Source: Desulforapulum sp034007745
GTDB lineage: Bacteria > Desulfobacterota > Desulfobacteria > Desulfobacterales > Desulfobacteraceae
Assembly (NCBI GenBank): GCA_034007745.1
Contig: JAVEQI010000001.1
Coordinates: 1-64,000, forward strand
Direction: 5' to 3'
Length of the DNA stretch: 64,000 nucleotides
Shown piece by piece: positions 52,301 to 59,093 of this stretch (within the stretch, counting starts at the first letter, position 1; each line of letters begins with the position of its first letter). Under the pieces are notes generated by a model. The model was not told the DNA's origin. It searched no databases and was given only the letters and a program-made list of their open reading frames with translations. The translations under genes were made by a program, and so were the position numbers.

Positions 52301-55012
52301 CAGAGCTTAGCGGCAAAGTGGCCAAAGGAAAAAGAGGCAAAGGATATCGAGCCTGAAAGAATCGAATCTGAAAAGATCCATTCGGATAAGACAGGGCCCG
52401 CTCCTGGAACACCCCCTGAAACAGAAGAGACTCCAGCCGATCATGATTTCTCTTTGCCGGTAAAACGGCTTGTGGTTCGAACGAGAGAGACAAAGATGCC
52501 AGCGCCAGGACCCAACCCCTTTAAGGACAAAACCGTTATTGTGACCCTTGACAATCATGGGTTCTCAGACTCCATGATCAAAGCCGTGATAGATAAAAAG
52601 GGACGGGTAATCACCATGGGACAAGGCGATAGGGCCGACATCAAGGTTAATTTTACCGATCTTGAACAGGTGCAACAGGGGGTAGAGAAACTTGTCAAAA
52701 ACGGTAACCCCGTCCATGGGCTTATCCACCTTGCCCACCTTGACGACTATTTTGACCATCGATCTGAAGGGAACGGCCTGGTCGACACCCCTGAAACAAA
52801 CAGAGCCGTAACATCCCTGTTTATGATAACAAAGGGGCTTTTTGACCAGCTGAACCAGCCGGGAGGCATCATCGCAAGCCTCGGTTTTGACTCGGTGATC
52901 TTCTCCTATCAACCCGGCTGCGGTCCCATCCACCCAAGTTTTGCCGGTATTTCAGGCATGCTCAAGAGCGTCAACAAGGAGATGGAGCCTACCCGTGTAA
53001 AGTTTGTCGATTTTTCAACAGATTCCCCTGGGCCAGATGTTAAAACCACCGTTGCCCTTTTCATGGAAGAACTCTCTTCAACAGACCTTCGATGCGAGGT
53101 GGGATTTAAGAACAAAGGTCGCCATGTCCTTACCCTTGAAGAAAAGCTGCCGGACAGGGGCAAACCCATGATCGAGAAGGGATCCACCCTCCTTGTCACC
53201 GGCGGAGCCAGGGGGATCACCTTTGAGATCATGAAACAGGTGGTAAAAACCCTTAAGACCGACCTTGTCATTCTCGGCAGCAGCGATATCAATGGCCTTG
53301 ACCCGAAGTTTACAAAAGAAGGTCTTGACAGGGAGAAGATCATGGCCCTTGTTAAAACCGAGATGCCCGGGGCCCGGCCCATCAAGGTTCGCCACAGGGT
53401 CGACAGGGTCGTTCAGATGCGGGAATCAGCCGCAAACCTTGCACTCCTCGAATCCCTCGGGGTAAAGGTGACCTACCATGCCGTGGATGTTACAGATCCT
53501 GACAGGGTCAGGCAGGCCGTTGCAGCCCACGGCACCATCGACGGTGTGATCCATGGGGCAGGCATTGAGATGAGCCAGTTCATTCCCAAAAAAGATGTTA
53601 ACGATTTTACAAGGGTAATGGACGTAAAGGTGAAGGGTATGGTTAACCTGCTATCAGCCATGGAAAAAAGAGATTACAGCTTTTTCTGCGTTTTTTCATC
53701 GGTCACCTCAAGGTTTGGCAACGAGGGTCAGGCCGACTACACGGCTGCCAATGACCTGATCACGAAATTGACCCTTGCACAACAACAGCTGCACCCGGAA
53801 CGGCAGTTCAAGGTCTACTCGTGGACGGCCTGGTCCGGGGCCGGAATGGCAACCAACCCAACGGTGGTCAAAGTTCTGGAGCAGAGGGGACTTGAATTTC
53901 TGCCCCTCAACCAGGGAGTCAGTTTTTTTATGGCGGATCTTGAGGACAGGAATGACACCGAGGTTGTAATCTCAGGTCTTGACCACTGCTTTGACAGGGA
54001 TAAGATCCTAAAAAAGTCGGTAATTGACGACCTTCCATTTATAGACACCCTGGTGTCAAGGGATAAAAAGAGTGCTACCTTTTCAAGGACCCTGGACCTT
54101 GAAAGAGATCTGTTTCTCCTCCACCATGCCATGGAGGATGTACCCGTATTCCTTGGCGCAACCGGCATTGAGACCCTTGTGGAAGCGGCAACGGCCCTCT
54201 GTCCGCCAGACCCAGGGCCCCATGAACTGATAGATGATTTTACAAATGACCTGGCAGGTGACAATAGACGAGGGGTTGAACTGACCGACTTCAAGATTCC
54301 TTACGGAATCAAGATCCTTAAACGTCGGCCAAAGGAGCTTCTCATCTCAGCCACGGAATCCGGGGAGAACCTCTTTGACTGCACAATCACCTCCCAGTTT
54401 AAGAATCCAAAGGGTGTGGCCATGGGTGAACCGACCCTCCACTACCGGGCAAGCCTCAAATTTATGGATTCTCCCATGGGGGGAAAAAATGTTACACTGC
54501 CCGAGTTTTCTCCGGTCCATATTGACGGAGAGCTGGAAAAAATCGTATACCATCCGAAGCGGCTATTCATGGATGGTCTGTTCAACACCATTGTGGATGT
54601 GAACTCATTTGACGGAACCACCCTTGTGACCACGGTAAAAGATTCAAGCGTTGAGCCTTTTTTCAAAGGCATCACCCGACCGAAACTAATCACTCCGGTG
54701 GTTTTGATCGATGCCATGTTCCAGACGGGGGGGCTCTTCGAGTTCTTCACCACATCCCGGACAGTTCTTCCCTATGGGATAGGCAGGATGATGATCCACA
54801 AAACCGTGAAAAAGGGCAACCCCTACTTTTGCATAACCACAAAGAGCAGTTCAGACCAGGAGACCAACACCTATCAGCTGCAACTTGTGGATGAGGATGG
54901 CAACCTCTTTGTGGAGGTGGTTGACTTTCAGATGGTAAAACTCAGCAGGCTTGACCGTCAGGACAGAATAGACCACAGGATAGAATTTAAAACAACTGAA
55001 GCCGCACTTTAG
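43397..55012 (+). CDS. Single-chain PUFA/secondary-lipid synthase-like megasynthase (ER-ER-KS-KS-AT-KS-ACP3-KR-DH)
   Basis: This is a 3871-residue iterative type I synthase; the product is unknown. Order and key residues: NMO/PfaD-like enoyl reductase 1 (about 1-230; R144 where the active His is expected); enoyl reductase 2 (about 335-590; EGREAGGHVG, H472). KS1 is at 703-1165 (C914, H1050, H1085, all present). KS2 is at 1186-1640 (C1391 kept, both His motifs lost; chain-length-factor-like). AT is at 1680-1980 (GHSVGEY S1770, H1876). KS3 is at 2093-2605 (C2344, H2492, H2532). Three ACPs follow near 2680-2965, each LGIDTVKQVEI with Thr (T2714, T2822, T2930) at the usual Ser site. KR has GGARGI near 3269, S3435 and Y3448. 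DH has H3577 and D3775. AGGAGAG precedes the ATG. A phosphopantetheinyl transferase gene follows after 9 bases. The design parallels PfaD, PfaC and PfaA joined together. Confidence 0.9.
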   Translation: MITRLFNSRLPLMIYNPAKVFSLNFFIKAYKAGALPVFDTEFLSDNEILENISSLVRANILFGLRLVQPSQALVDRIKILDLTRLNCIVVPLAANGDPEGLKQSLEGFFETKIILEVREIEMNEAIETVDPHALVLRGNETGGRVSSFSAFILMQWYLKNQSRPVIIHGGVGQYTGAGMFAAGASAVVLDSQVWLSDESPLSDNFKKLLSTVDEGDSMEIILNNHTRYRVFAKLGTKIAKDLRERAIVIADEAEAQKILYREIGEQLTALDDDSATGVQSLFFLGQDAFFAKNFSRNARDLETIISNFFTTLGCNLEFVDKFDPVQPETALAKEHGTRLPLIQGPMANISDNTDFANQVLEAGALPFFAVGSLPSTLADTMLNNAHEQVKRFGAGLVGIHAFNPAIETHMETVKKYRVPFALFAGGVAAQAQALEKEGTRVYLHTPSISMLDNAAKNGCTGFIFEGREAGGHVGSLSSLVLWEAGISKIIDEQKTNGKSNFDLDKLTLIFAGGISTKFGSWFISGLTSVLAARGVKIGIQVGSAYLFSREIVETGSMKKQYQEIISRASETMVIGESVGLASRTAPNDFARMMIQTEKKMIKDHAPLEKRKRSFEQKNIGSLLIGAKGFLPDFKNPGKNNYTYFEGDEHRNRGNFLVGDSLAYFKAPVSIADIHATLFEQKKQLFQNLGALEIFSSDKNSINDEIAVVGMGCVLPGANSPEELWASILERRYSIAEMPEKRLRRDLYYDPDKGAEDKSYTIIAGQVENFSFDHERFGYTPEKAAKISRSQQMLLSATYQAVETAGYLGQDDVFKCDDPDRTAVIIATCLGNELGNDLQLKYHFPQILGMLERIPAYAALTHEEKQAIKDHLQAELEANNPGYDPVHGMLLNIEASRVAKHLGVRGTNYVVDAACASSFTAIDAAATELLAGDVDQVIVGGVNTHLAPESFIGFCKMGALSARGSYPFDERADGFVLGEGATVFILKRMKDALRDRDNILGVIKGVGSSSDGRGKAIAAPNVDGQILALERCFEQMRSPVKPSDIDFIEAHGTSTIMGDQAELETLKRFYKGSETGISSLKSQIGHLLGAAGAAGLAKAILAVKNGILPPNGQFKSLSKNHDLTGTGLYILAEQKPWTTRDNQTRKAAVSAYGFGGINYHLVIEEFRPDYQPVKRSIFTDTAYDFNEDRIVMAGVGVCLPGAANCDEFWGHLESGEKQLSEIPDDRFFNDAYASFDKKSIYHLPRVKAGIITDFKFNNAKYRTPPKTVRSLERGQLFGLDAADEAISSSNLTPLLVKGNRTGVILGTIPGERQNKNILRVRKLLVAEIIQKSQGIEREKAGEVADQLLAAIREAIPANNEDTTPGLLSNIIAGRIANHFGLNGANYVIDASCASSVIAIKNGAMKIAAKELDYVLVGGVDANLYPGVLIAFKRLGLLSDDECNFFDSRAKGYVMGEGAAIHVLTTYKKARENNMTILAELNGITVRSSVPDHLLAPSEATFVRTIDDCYQTTNIRKQEINHLDLFAFSNVLGDMIERQVAEKCFTSPVFCGNVKPQFGYFKAANPAVALAKLALMNRKRVVLPDFNFSADYSTMATSKVLKHCNQMTTIENDRPVRLASNVNGIGGNHCHTIITTLPSFLVKADKSAQDSAAAASIKKVETLAPRGAISYSADTRGKKQRIVALVSGQGSQGPGMMKALYEKEPDIRRIMDQGEEIFISRRGYSLLEMMFGKEQRLNLTENTQPAVFLSSAALFHHLAARGFSPDYFIGHSVGEYTALFCSGMLNFEDAMGLIIKRSDLMAKASLKNPGKIMVVFKNERDTAALIRESFVDEIFITNKNSEVQTAVSGAADAIDSFCTFLKEKGVVHKRLNLSGAFHTPLFDEAAGELREYLETLVFNDTRFDRVISNVTARPYPENRRAVKDLLARQITSPVEFIASVEGVYAAGKTHFIEIGPSRLLVNLLKNINIADYKTAVTVDVRKGEVESFKECKGYLKAINTIFTKKPMVPVASPASKPELVGDHQSPKVEAAKDAENRGPSHAPDHLSDPIAMDLDFETFKRENKTLADKLFHDEYLRRQQNAALDAVQRFNFITEPIVISGVSVGLPGKGKRVFDKDNFDKILAGTNFIEPLDLEDQERIADKNITRLFKEPDGNARFMEITRTEDVIHLAGQLGYFDLTDEYGIKAQYDVSMSLAVAAGIEALKDAGIPLVMQYKKASTGTRMIPDGFALPKEMQDDTGIIITSLFPNSETLINEMEKYLYEKFYLKPYEAFENIYYYLMQEIKEIQVKERLTDWFFKIKSKKRTDLGAFTFDRNFLANHCPLGAAHLAQIIRAKGPNTLVSSACASTTQAMGIAEDWIRVGRCRRVLVVGGENATSKAQNQWVGSGFLALGAATVKKRVSEAAKPFDSERNGTILGSGAVGIIVERQSAVKARGMNGQAEILGTHMANSAFHTFNIDVPHMAHEMERFMQIMEERHGLKACDYAGKLLFMSHETYTPARGGSADAEITALRTTFKEHTDKICISNTKGFTGHTLGAAVEDVVLVKALQLRKAPPIANLKNVPDHFKHLNFSTGNNSMDAEYGLHLAAGFGSHFAFVFVRRIEEKSFTGNPTYTAWLAKISESTDPELKIIDNTLCLVGSATAPSLDGTKPVPAKESPQRVPVEAAQTAPAAAATLPGAVATLETVKGIIAEQTGYTTDMLEQDLDLEADLGIDTVKQVEIFAKAASHFGLDVPEDLKLRELNTIAKLVVFLDGMADPASTPKEGDGETSATQVPASSSESESQSETGKTLETVQNIIAEQTGYTTDMLEQDLDLEADLGIDTVKQVEIFAKAASYFGLDVPEDLKLRELNTIAKLVKFLDEMAGPDDTPPEGGSKPSNRADSGTPTPSTAESQVMNTIKTIKELIAEQTGYSTDMLEQDLDLEADLGIDTVKQVEIFAKAASHFGLDVPEDIKLRDLNTIAKLGDYMAQSLAAKWPKEKEAKDIEPERIESEKIHSDKTGPAPGTPPETEETPADHDFSLPVKRLVVRTRETKMPAPGPNPFKDKTVIVTLDNHGFSDSMIKAVIDKKGRVITMGQGDRADIKVNFTDLEQVQQGVEKLVKNGNPVHGLIHLAHLDDYFDHRSEGNGLVDTPETNRAVTSLFMITKGLFDQLNQPGGIIASLGFDSVIFSYQPGCGPIHPSFAGISGMLKSVNKEMEPTRVKFVDFSTDSPGPDVKTTVALFMEELSSTDLRCEVGFKNKGRHVLTLEEKLPDRGKPMIEKGSTLLVTGGARGITFEIMKQVVKTLKTDLVILGSSDINGLDPKFTKEGLDREKIMALVKTEMPGARPIKVRHRVDRVVQMRESAANLALLESLGVKVTYHAVDVTDPDRVRQAVAAHGTIDGVIHGAGIEMSQFIPKKDVNDFTRVMDVKVKGMVNLLSAMEKRDYSFFCVFSSVTSRFGNEGQADYTAANDLITKLTLAQQQLHPERQFKVYSWTAWSGAGMATNPTVVKVLEQRGLEFLPLNQGVSFFMADLEDRNDTEVVISGLDHCFDRDKILKKSVIDDLPFIDTLVSRDKKSATFSRTLDLERDLFLLHHAMEDVPVFLGATGIETLVEAATALCPPDPGPHELIDDFTNDLAGDNRRGVELTDFKIPYGIKILKRRPKELLISATESGENLFDCTITSQFKNPKGVAMGEPTLHYRASLKFMDSPMGGKNVTLPEFSPVHIDGELEKIVYHPKRLFMDGLFNTIVDVNSFDGTTLVTTVKDSSVEPFFKGITRPKLITPVVLIDAMFQTGGLFEFFTTSRTVLPYGIGRMMIHKTVKKGNPYFCITTKSSSDQETNTYQLQLVDEDGNLFVEVVDFQMVKLSRLDRQDRIDHRIEFKTTEAAL
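51461..52276 (+). repeat. Three tandem ACP-coding repeats, 324-bp period
   Basis: The phosphopantetheine-site codons are at 51536, 51860 and 52184, exactly 324 bases apart. Copies 1 and 2 are identical over 107 bases (51461-51567 and 51785-51891); copy 3 is more diverged. Polar Ser/Glu/Pro linkers separate the domains. Confidence 0.9.
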
Positions 55013-55021
55013 AAGGATTTA

Positions 55022-55792
55022 ATGGAAACAGGAGATACATCATCGCCTGCAACAACCGGGTTTGAACCGATTCCAGGTGTAGGGGTGTGCTATATGAGCA
55101 TCCCGTCTTTTATCAGGAATTGTCTTGTTGAAAATGATTACACAAATTTTCAAACAAAAAGAAATTTGAGATTTGACAGCAAATCGTTCCTGCCTAAATT
55201 TCTTTCCCCAGAGGAAATAGACAGGGTCAACCGGTTCAGGAGTCTCAAGAAACAGATCGAATGGATGGCCGGGCGATTTCTGGTAAAGCAGATGGTACAG
55301 ACGAGGGTTGACAGCAAGATCCCTCTGGCCGAAATATTCATCGACTACCAGGATGGGGGTGCCCCCTTTATAAGGGGGTACCCCCATGTCAAAATCTCCA
55401 TCTCCCATTCGGGCGAATATGCAGGGGCGACCCTTACCACAAGGGCCGATCTTGACCTAGGGCTTGACATTGAACAGATTGGAAAGCCGCCGGACGCGGG
55501 GTTCATGAGAATAGCCTTTACCCAACGGGAAATCAAAGCCATGGGCCCCGACGCCCGGGACATTTTCCGCTGCTGGACCGTGAAAGAGGCCTTTCTGAAG
55601 CTGATCAAAAAGGGCTTCAACCAAAACCTTCACCATGTTGAGATCATCGGCGACACCATCCTGTTCAAGCATGAAAAAGCTCCTGTCTCGGTTATCAGCA
55701 CAACCCTAGGAACTGAGTACGCTGTTTCGATTGTACTTGCAAATTCTCAATGGTCAAAAATATATCCCACAGATCGCCGGCTCTTAAAGTAA
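55022..55792 (+). CDS. Sfp-type 4'-phosphopantetheinyl transferase
   Basis: This transfers phosphopantetheine from CoA to carrier proteins. Family motifs are visible: KISISHSGEYAGA, LGLDIEQIGK (Mg-binding Asp/Glu) and CWTVKEAFLKLIKKG (WxxKEA). The length of 256 aa fits the Sfp/EntD class. An ATG at 55022, with AAGGA just upstream, starts 9 bases after the megasynthase stop, so this enzyme is very likely dedicated to the three ACPs. Its 3' end overlaps the convergent response regulator gene by 46 bases, including the last 15 codons. Confidence 0.93.
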   Translation: METGDTSSPATTGFEPIPGVGVCYMSIPSFIRNCLVENDYTNFQTKRNLRFDSKSFLPKFLSPEEIDRVNRFRSLKKQIEWMAGRFLVKQMVQTRVDSKIPLAEIFIDYQDGGAPFIRGYPHVKISISHSGEYAGATLTTRADLDLGLDIEQIGKPPDAGFMRIAFTQREIKAMGPDARDIFRCWTVKEAFLKLIKKGFNQNLHHVEIIGDTILFKHEKAPVSVISTTLGTEYAVSIVLANSQWSKIYPTDRRLLK

Positions 55793-56478
55793 ACGGGATG
55801 TTTAGAGTCTGCCTCAAAATATTTCCTGAAGCGAACCATGAAATTATCAACGGTTCGAGTGGTGGTATCACTCGAGTACCCCCAGCCTGCGGTAAGGAGT
55901 TCCTGGCGGGACACGGGTTTTCCACGATTTGCGATGAAGACCTTTAAGAGCTTAATCTCCTGCTCGGTCAGATCTATGGTGCCGGAGATGGATTCGGCCT
56001 TGCAGGTGGTGAAGTTGACCTGATTTTCTCCAAAGGTGTAGATCTCACCGGGAAAGGGCAGCTCATCTTCCCCTGGGGACTCATCGTCTGGGACATACCA
56101 GGAGGTTCTGGCGAGCAATCGATCGACCCTGAGCAGAAACTCATCCAGATCAAAGGGTTTGGCAAGATAATCATCAACCCCGCAGCGAAGCCCCCTGACC
56201 CTGTCCTCGGCACTGCCCTTGGCAGAAAGAATAAGCACGGGCAGCTTTTCATCGTGCTTACGAATTTCTTTCAGAACCGACAATCCATCGATCATGGGGA
56301 GCATTATATCAAGTATAATAAGATCCGGGTGCCATTGTCGCCAGAAATCAAGCCCTTTAACCCCGTCGGGAGCTATTTTTACCCGGTAGCCCTGAAGGTT
56401 AAGATTCAGCTTTATTCCCTCTGCAATATGCTGCTCATCCTCAACTACCAGGATACGCTTTTCTTGAGCATCTTCCAT
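55747..56478 (-). CDS. OmpR-family response regulator
   Basis: The receiver domain (about 8-120) shows VVEDEQ, the phospho-acceptor Asp in LIILDIMLPMIDG, SAK (Ser and Lys) and the C-terminal KPF. The winged-helix DNA-binding domain (about 145-240) ends with RTVDNFMVRFRKYF and RSVGYIF. The protein is 243 aa. It starts inside the 3' end of the kinase gene (34-base overlap) and ends inside the phosphopantetheinyl transferase gene. Target genes are unknown; the adjacent lipid-synthase locus is a candidate. Confidence 0.94.
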   Translation of the reverse strand: MEDAQEKRILVVEDEQHIAEGIKLNLNLQGYRVKIAPDGVKGLDFWRQWHPDLIILDIMLPMIDGLSVLKEIRKHDEKLPVLILSAKGSAEDRVRGLRCGVDDYLAKPFDLDEFLLRVDRLLARTSWYVPDDESPGEDELPFPGEIYTFGENQVNFTTCKAESISGTIDLTEQEIKLLKVFIANRGKPVSRQELLTAGWGYSSDTTTRTVDNFMVRFRKYFEADSKHPVYFKSRRSVGYIFDH

Positions 56479-57464
56479 AGATTCCTCCCCCTGATGTCGG
56501 TGGTTTCTTCCCTGGGTGGGGTCAGGGTAAAGGTTGAGCCCTGCCCCTTACCCCGGCTCTTTGCCGCCACTTTCCACCCATGTATTTTGGCAATGCTGAA
56601 CACCAGATAGAGCCCCAGACCGCTGCCCCTCACATGGGCGCTGTCGTGTCTTCCCGCCTGGTAAAATTTTCTGAAGATCTTCCGGATCTCCTGACGCTCA
56701 ATGCCTATTCCGTTGTCTGAAAAATCGATATACATCCGCTGTTTGTGAACACCAAAAAGAATCTCCACACGGGGTTTTTTTGATTCATTGTACTTTTCAG
56801 CATTGGAGAGAATGTTCATGAGAAGCATCTCAAACAAAAACAGGTTGACCGGATAAACAAAGTTCAGGTCCTGGGGATTTCGAATGGTGATGGCAAGGGT
56901 GCGAAAAAGAGAACTGTTTTTTTCACAAAAACCCTTTGTCAGCTGGACCAGATCCTCCCGGGTAAGCTCGGCCCCGTAACTTCGGCTCTCTATCCTGGCA
57001 AGGTTTAAAATTGCGTTGATGTTCTCGATAAGCCGGTTGACATCGCCGAGCATATAACCGGTATACTTTCTGGCAACCTCGGGCTCAAGGGTGTGCCGCA
57101 TGAAGGTTTCAAGATAAATTTTCAACGAGGTGACAGGTGTTTTAAGTTCATGGGTGAAGTTATAAATAAAATTATGCTGGAGCCTGAAAAGTCGAACCGT
57201 GCGCTGGTAATAGATAAAGGCCAGAAGAATTCCGGCAAGAACCACGGTAACAAGCAGCGTCAAGACCAGAAATATCATTCCGCTCTTTGAGGGAAAAATC
57301 TGCCCTGGATCAATGTGAAACTTCTTTATTATCACCTCAAGGGCTGCCGTGATCTCCATGTACCAGGAAACGGTTATCACAAGGGACCCCGCAAGGGCAA
57401 GAATCGAACAGGCAAAAATAAAAACGGGGTGAAGATACCATCTTGACGGAAGCTGAAACTGCAT
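56445..57464 (-). CDS. Membrane sensor histidine kinase
   Basis: This is a 339-residue kinase paired with the response regulator. Two membrane helices (about 13-35 and 60-85) bracket a short periplasmic loop of about 25 residues, too small for a classical ligand-binding domain, so sensing may be intramembrane. The H box is FTHELKTPVTSL, the N box NILSNAEKYN, G1 DNGIGI and G2 GSGLGLYLV. ATG 57464 is used; an in-frame TTG at 57506 is a less likely start. The promoter candidate is at 57569-57598. Confidence 0.92.
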   Translation of the reverse strand: MQFQLPSRWYLHPVFIFACSILALAGSLVITVSWYMEITAALEVIIKKFHIDPGQIFPSKSGMIFLVLTLLVTVVLAGILLAFIYYQRTVRLFRLQHNFIYNFTHELKTPVTSLKIYLETFMRHTLEPEVARKYTGYMLGDVNRLIENINAILNLARIESRSYGAELTREDLVQLTKGFCEKNSSLFRTLAITIRNPQDLNFVYPVNLFLFEMLLMNILSNAEKYNESKKPRVEILFGVHKQRMYIDFSDNGIGIERQEIRKIFRKFYQAGRHDSAHVRGSGLGLYLVFSIAKIHGWKVAAKSRGKGQGSTFTLTPPREETTDIRGRNLWKMLKKSVSW

Positions 57465-57568
57465 TTTATCTGAAGACCCCTTGAATAATCCTGGAACGCT
57501 CCCCAACCGTGAAAGGTTTCATTAAAAAATACTTGATTTCGATATTTCCTATCTTTTTCATAAAAAAA

Positions 57569-57598
57569 AGAATATTCTAAAACAGTCACACCTGTCAA
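57569..57598 (-). promoter_or_regulatory. Promoter of the histidine kinase/response regulator operon
   Basis: On the minus strand TTGACA (complement of 57593-57598) and TATTCT (complement of 57569-57574) are 18 bases apart, about 105 bases before the kinase ATG. Confidence 0.5.
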
Positions 57599-57620
57599 CC
57601 TGATAGGAGCTACAAAATGC

Positions 57621-57660
57621 AAAGCCCCGAAGGAATAATCCCTCGGGGCTTTCTTTATTT
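57621..57660. terminator. Hairpin terminator between tRNA-Asn and the kinase promoter
   Basis: AAAGCCCCGA (57621-57630) and TCGGGGCTTT (57643-57652) form the stem. Both strands have T-rich flanks; leftward transcription from tRNA-Asn would be stopped here. Confidence 0.75.
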
Positions 57661-57692
57661 ATTAGAAACCGTATTACAGGTTATTTTTTTGT

Positions 57693-57768
57693 TGGCTCCC
57701 CAGCACGGATTTGAACCGCGGACAAAGTGGTTAACAGCCACTCGCTCTGCCGACTGAGCTACTGGGGA
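57693..57768 (-). tRNA. tRNA-Asn (anticodon GTT)
   Basis: On the minus strand the acceptor TCCCCAG pairs with CTGGGGA, the anticodon loop CTGTTAA gives GTT, the T-loop GGTTCAAATCC is canonical, and CCA is encoded (complement of 57693-57695). It is 76 nt with a short variable loop. Confidence 0.96.
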
Positions 57769-57802
57769 GCAGAACCTCTTTCAATCATCGAAAGACTTGA
57801 GG

Positions 57803-57832
57803 CTTATACCCCGATCTCAACCTGCTTGTCAA
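57803..57832 (-). promoter_or_regulatory. Promoter of tRNA-Asn
   Basis: On the minus strand TTGACA (complement of 57827-57832) and TATAAG (complement of 57803-57808) are 18 bases apart, about 35 bases from the tRNA 5' end. Confidence 0.65.
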
Positions 57833-58039
57833 CATAAAAAAGAAAATAAATTTGACTTTCAGCTGTGCAAAAGGATATTCTCTCTATATTGTAGCACGTA
57901 GCCGGTATATAGGCTAAAGATCAACCAGGGGAATTGACCTTGCAGCCTGATTTTTCAGCCCAGCAAAGGAGAGGAGAAACAGATCGCGACAGCCTAGGAT
58001 ATCGCAACTCTATAATTTAATAGCATATTGGAACAAGAA

Positions 58040-58495
58040 ATGATTACAAAAGAAGGCATGGTTACAAACGCCAGCACAACAACAGCATGGGTAGAAACCG
58101 TACGATCCAAATCCTGTGAATCCTGCAATGCATGCGGCTCCTGCGAAACCCAGGACAAGAGCCTGGGCATGACCATCAAGGTAAACAACACCATAAACGC
58201 CGTGAAAGGAGACCGGGTCATCATCGGATTCAAAACAGCTCCCCTGCTCAAGATGAGTTTCATGCTTTACATCTTTCCCATTCTTCTTCTCATAGCAGGA
58301 GCGGCCGCTGGTGAAGCCTTTGCTCCCAGACTTGGAATGGACCCCTCCCTTACCTCGGTCATTGCCGGCATTCTCTCGTTTGCCCTGGCCTTTGGGATTA
58401 TCCGCAAAGCTGGTGACAAACTTTCCACAAGCAGGGATTTCAAACCTTTCCTGGTTAGAATAGATCAAAAGGGCGCAATCACTCCTCTAAAGTAA
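58040..58495 (+). CDS. RseC/SoxR-reducing-system family protein
   Basis: This is a 151-residue protein of the RseC family, which in other bacteria is linked to Rnf-type SoxR reduction or sigma-E control. The N-terminal soluble part contains a four-Cys cluster, CESCNACGSC, suited to an Fe-S or metal site. Two membrane helices (about 75-95 and 105-125) follow. ATG 58040 is used; a TTG at 58028 would add four residues. It lies upstream of the cytochrome and rnf genes, matching a common context for the family. Confidence 0.85.
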   Translation: MITKEGMVTNASTTTAWVETVRSKSCESCNACGSCETQDKSLGMTIKVNNTINAVKGDRVIIGFKTAPLLKMSFMLYIFPILLLIAGAAAGEAFAPRLGMDPSLTSVIAGILSFALAFGIIRKAGDKLSTSRDFKPFLVRIDQKGAITPLK

Positions 58496-58658
58496 AAAGA
58501 CCATTCATAAAATAATTTCAATTTTTACTTGATACTTCACAGGTTATGGGATAGGAATTCCCAAAGTATTTTTTACGGTTTTTTTTGTCCACCAATTGCC
58601 AATGATCCACTAAGTTAATAACGATCTAACGATCCACTAAAGTGAGGGCAAAGCAAGC

Positions 58659-59024
58659 ATGACTTCGAAAAAAGACCTGAAGATCGCCCTGCTCATGGCA
58701 GGTATACTCCTTATCACGGGGATCATCTGCTATGCGGCGTTTCCACCACCTTCACCCGAAGAACCTGTAAGACTGATGTTCCAAAATGCGGCAGGAAAAG
58801 TACTGTTCACCCACGGAGCACACATTGCCGACTACGGCCTCGACTGCCTGGATTGTCACCACAACATTGAGGATGACGAGGTTTACAATTGTGGTGAATG
58901 CCATGGAGCAACCGGCGATGAATACATGCCAAGCAGAACTGATGCCTTTCACAGCCAGTGTATAGGCTGTCACGAAGATGCAGGAGCAGGACCGGTAGAG
59001 TGCAACTCTTGCCATGCGATTTAA
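58659..59024 (+). CDS. Rnf-associated tetraheme cytochrome c
   Basis: This is a 121-residue cytochrome c3-like protein. It has an N-terminal signal/anchor helix (about 8-28) and four CxxCH sites (CLDCH, CGECH, CIGCH, CNSCH), with further His in FTHGAHIAD and the doubled CHH available as distal ligands. A multiheme cytochrome gene directly before rnfC is typical of sulfate reducers and other anaerobes, where it may connect Rnf to periplasmic or quinone-linked electron carriers. GAGGG precedes the ATG, and rnfC begins 69 bases downstream. Confidence 0.92.
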   Translation: MTSKKDLKIALLMAGILLITGIICYAAFPPPSPEEPVRLMFQNAAGKVLFTHGAHIADYGLDCLDCHHNIEDDEVYNCGECHGATGDEYMPSRTDAFHSQCIGCHEDAGAGPVECNSCHAI

Positions 59025-59093
59025 CCTGAACCTAAGCTGTATAACTGTGCATTGACCCTTTGCATCTATTAATCTACAAGATAAAGGTTTGTC

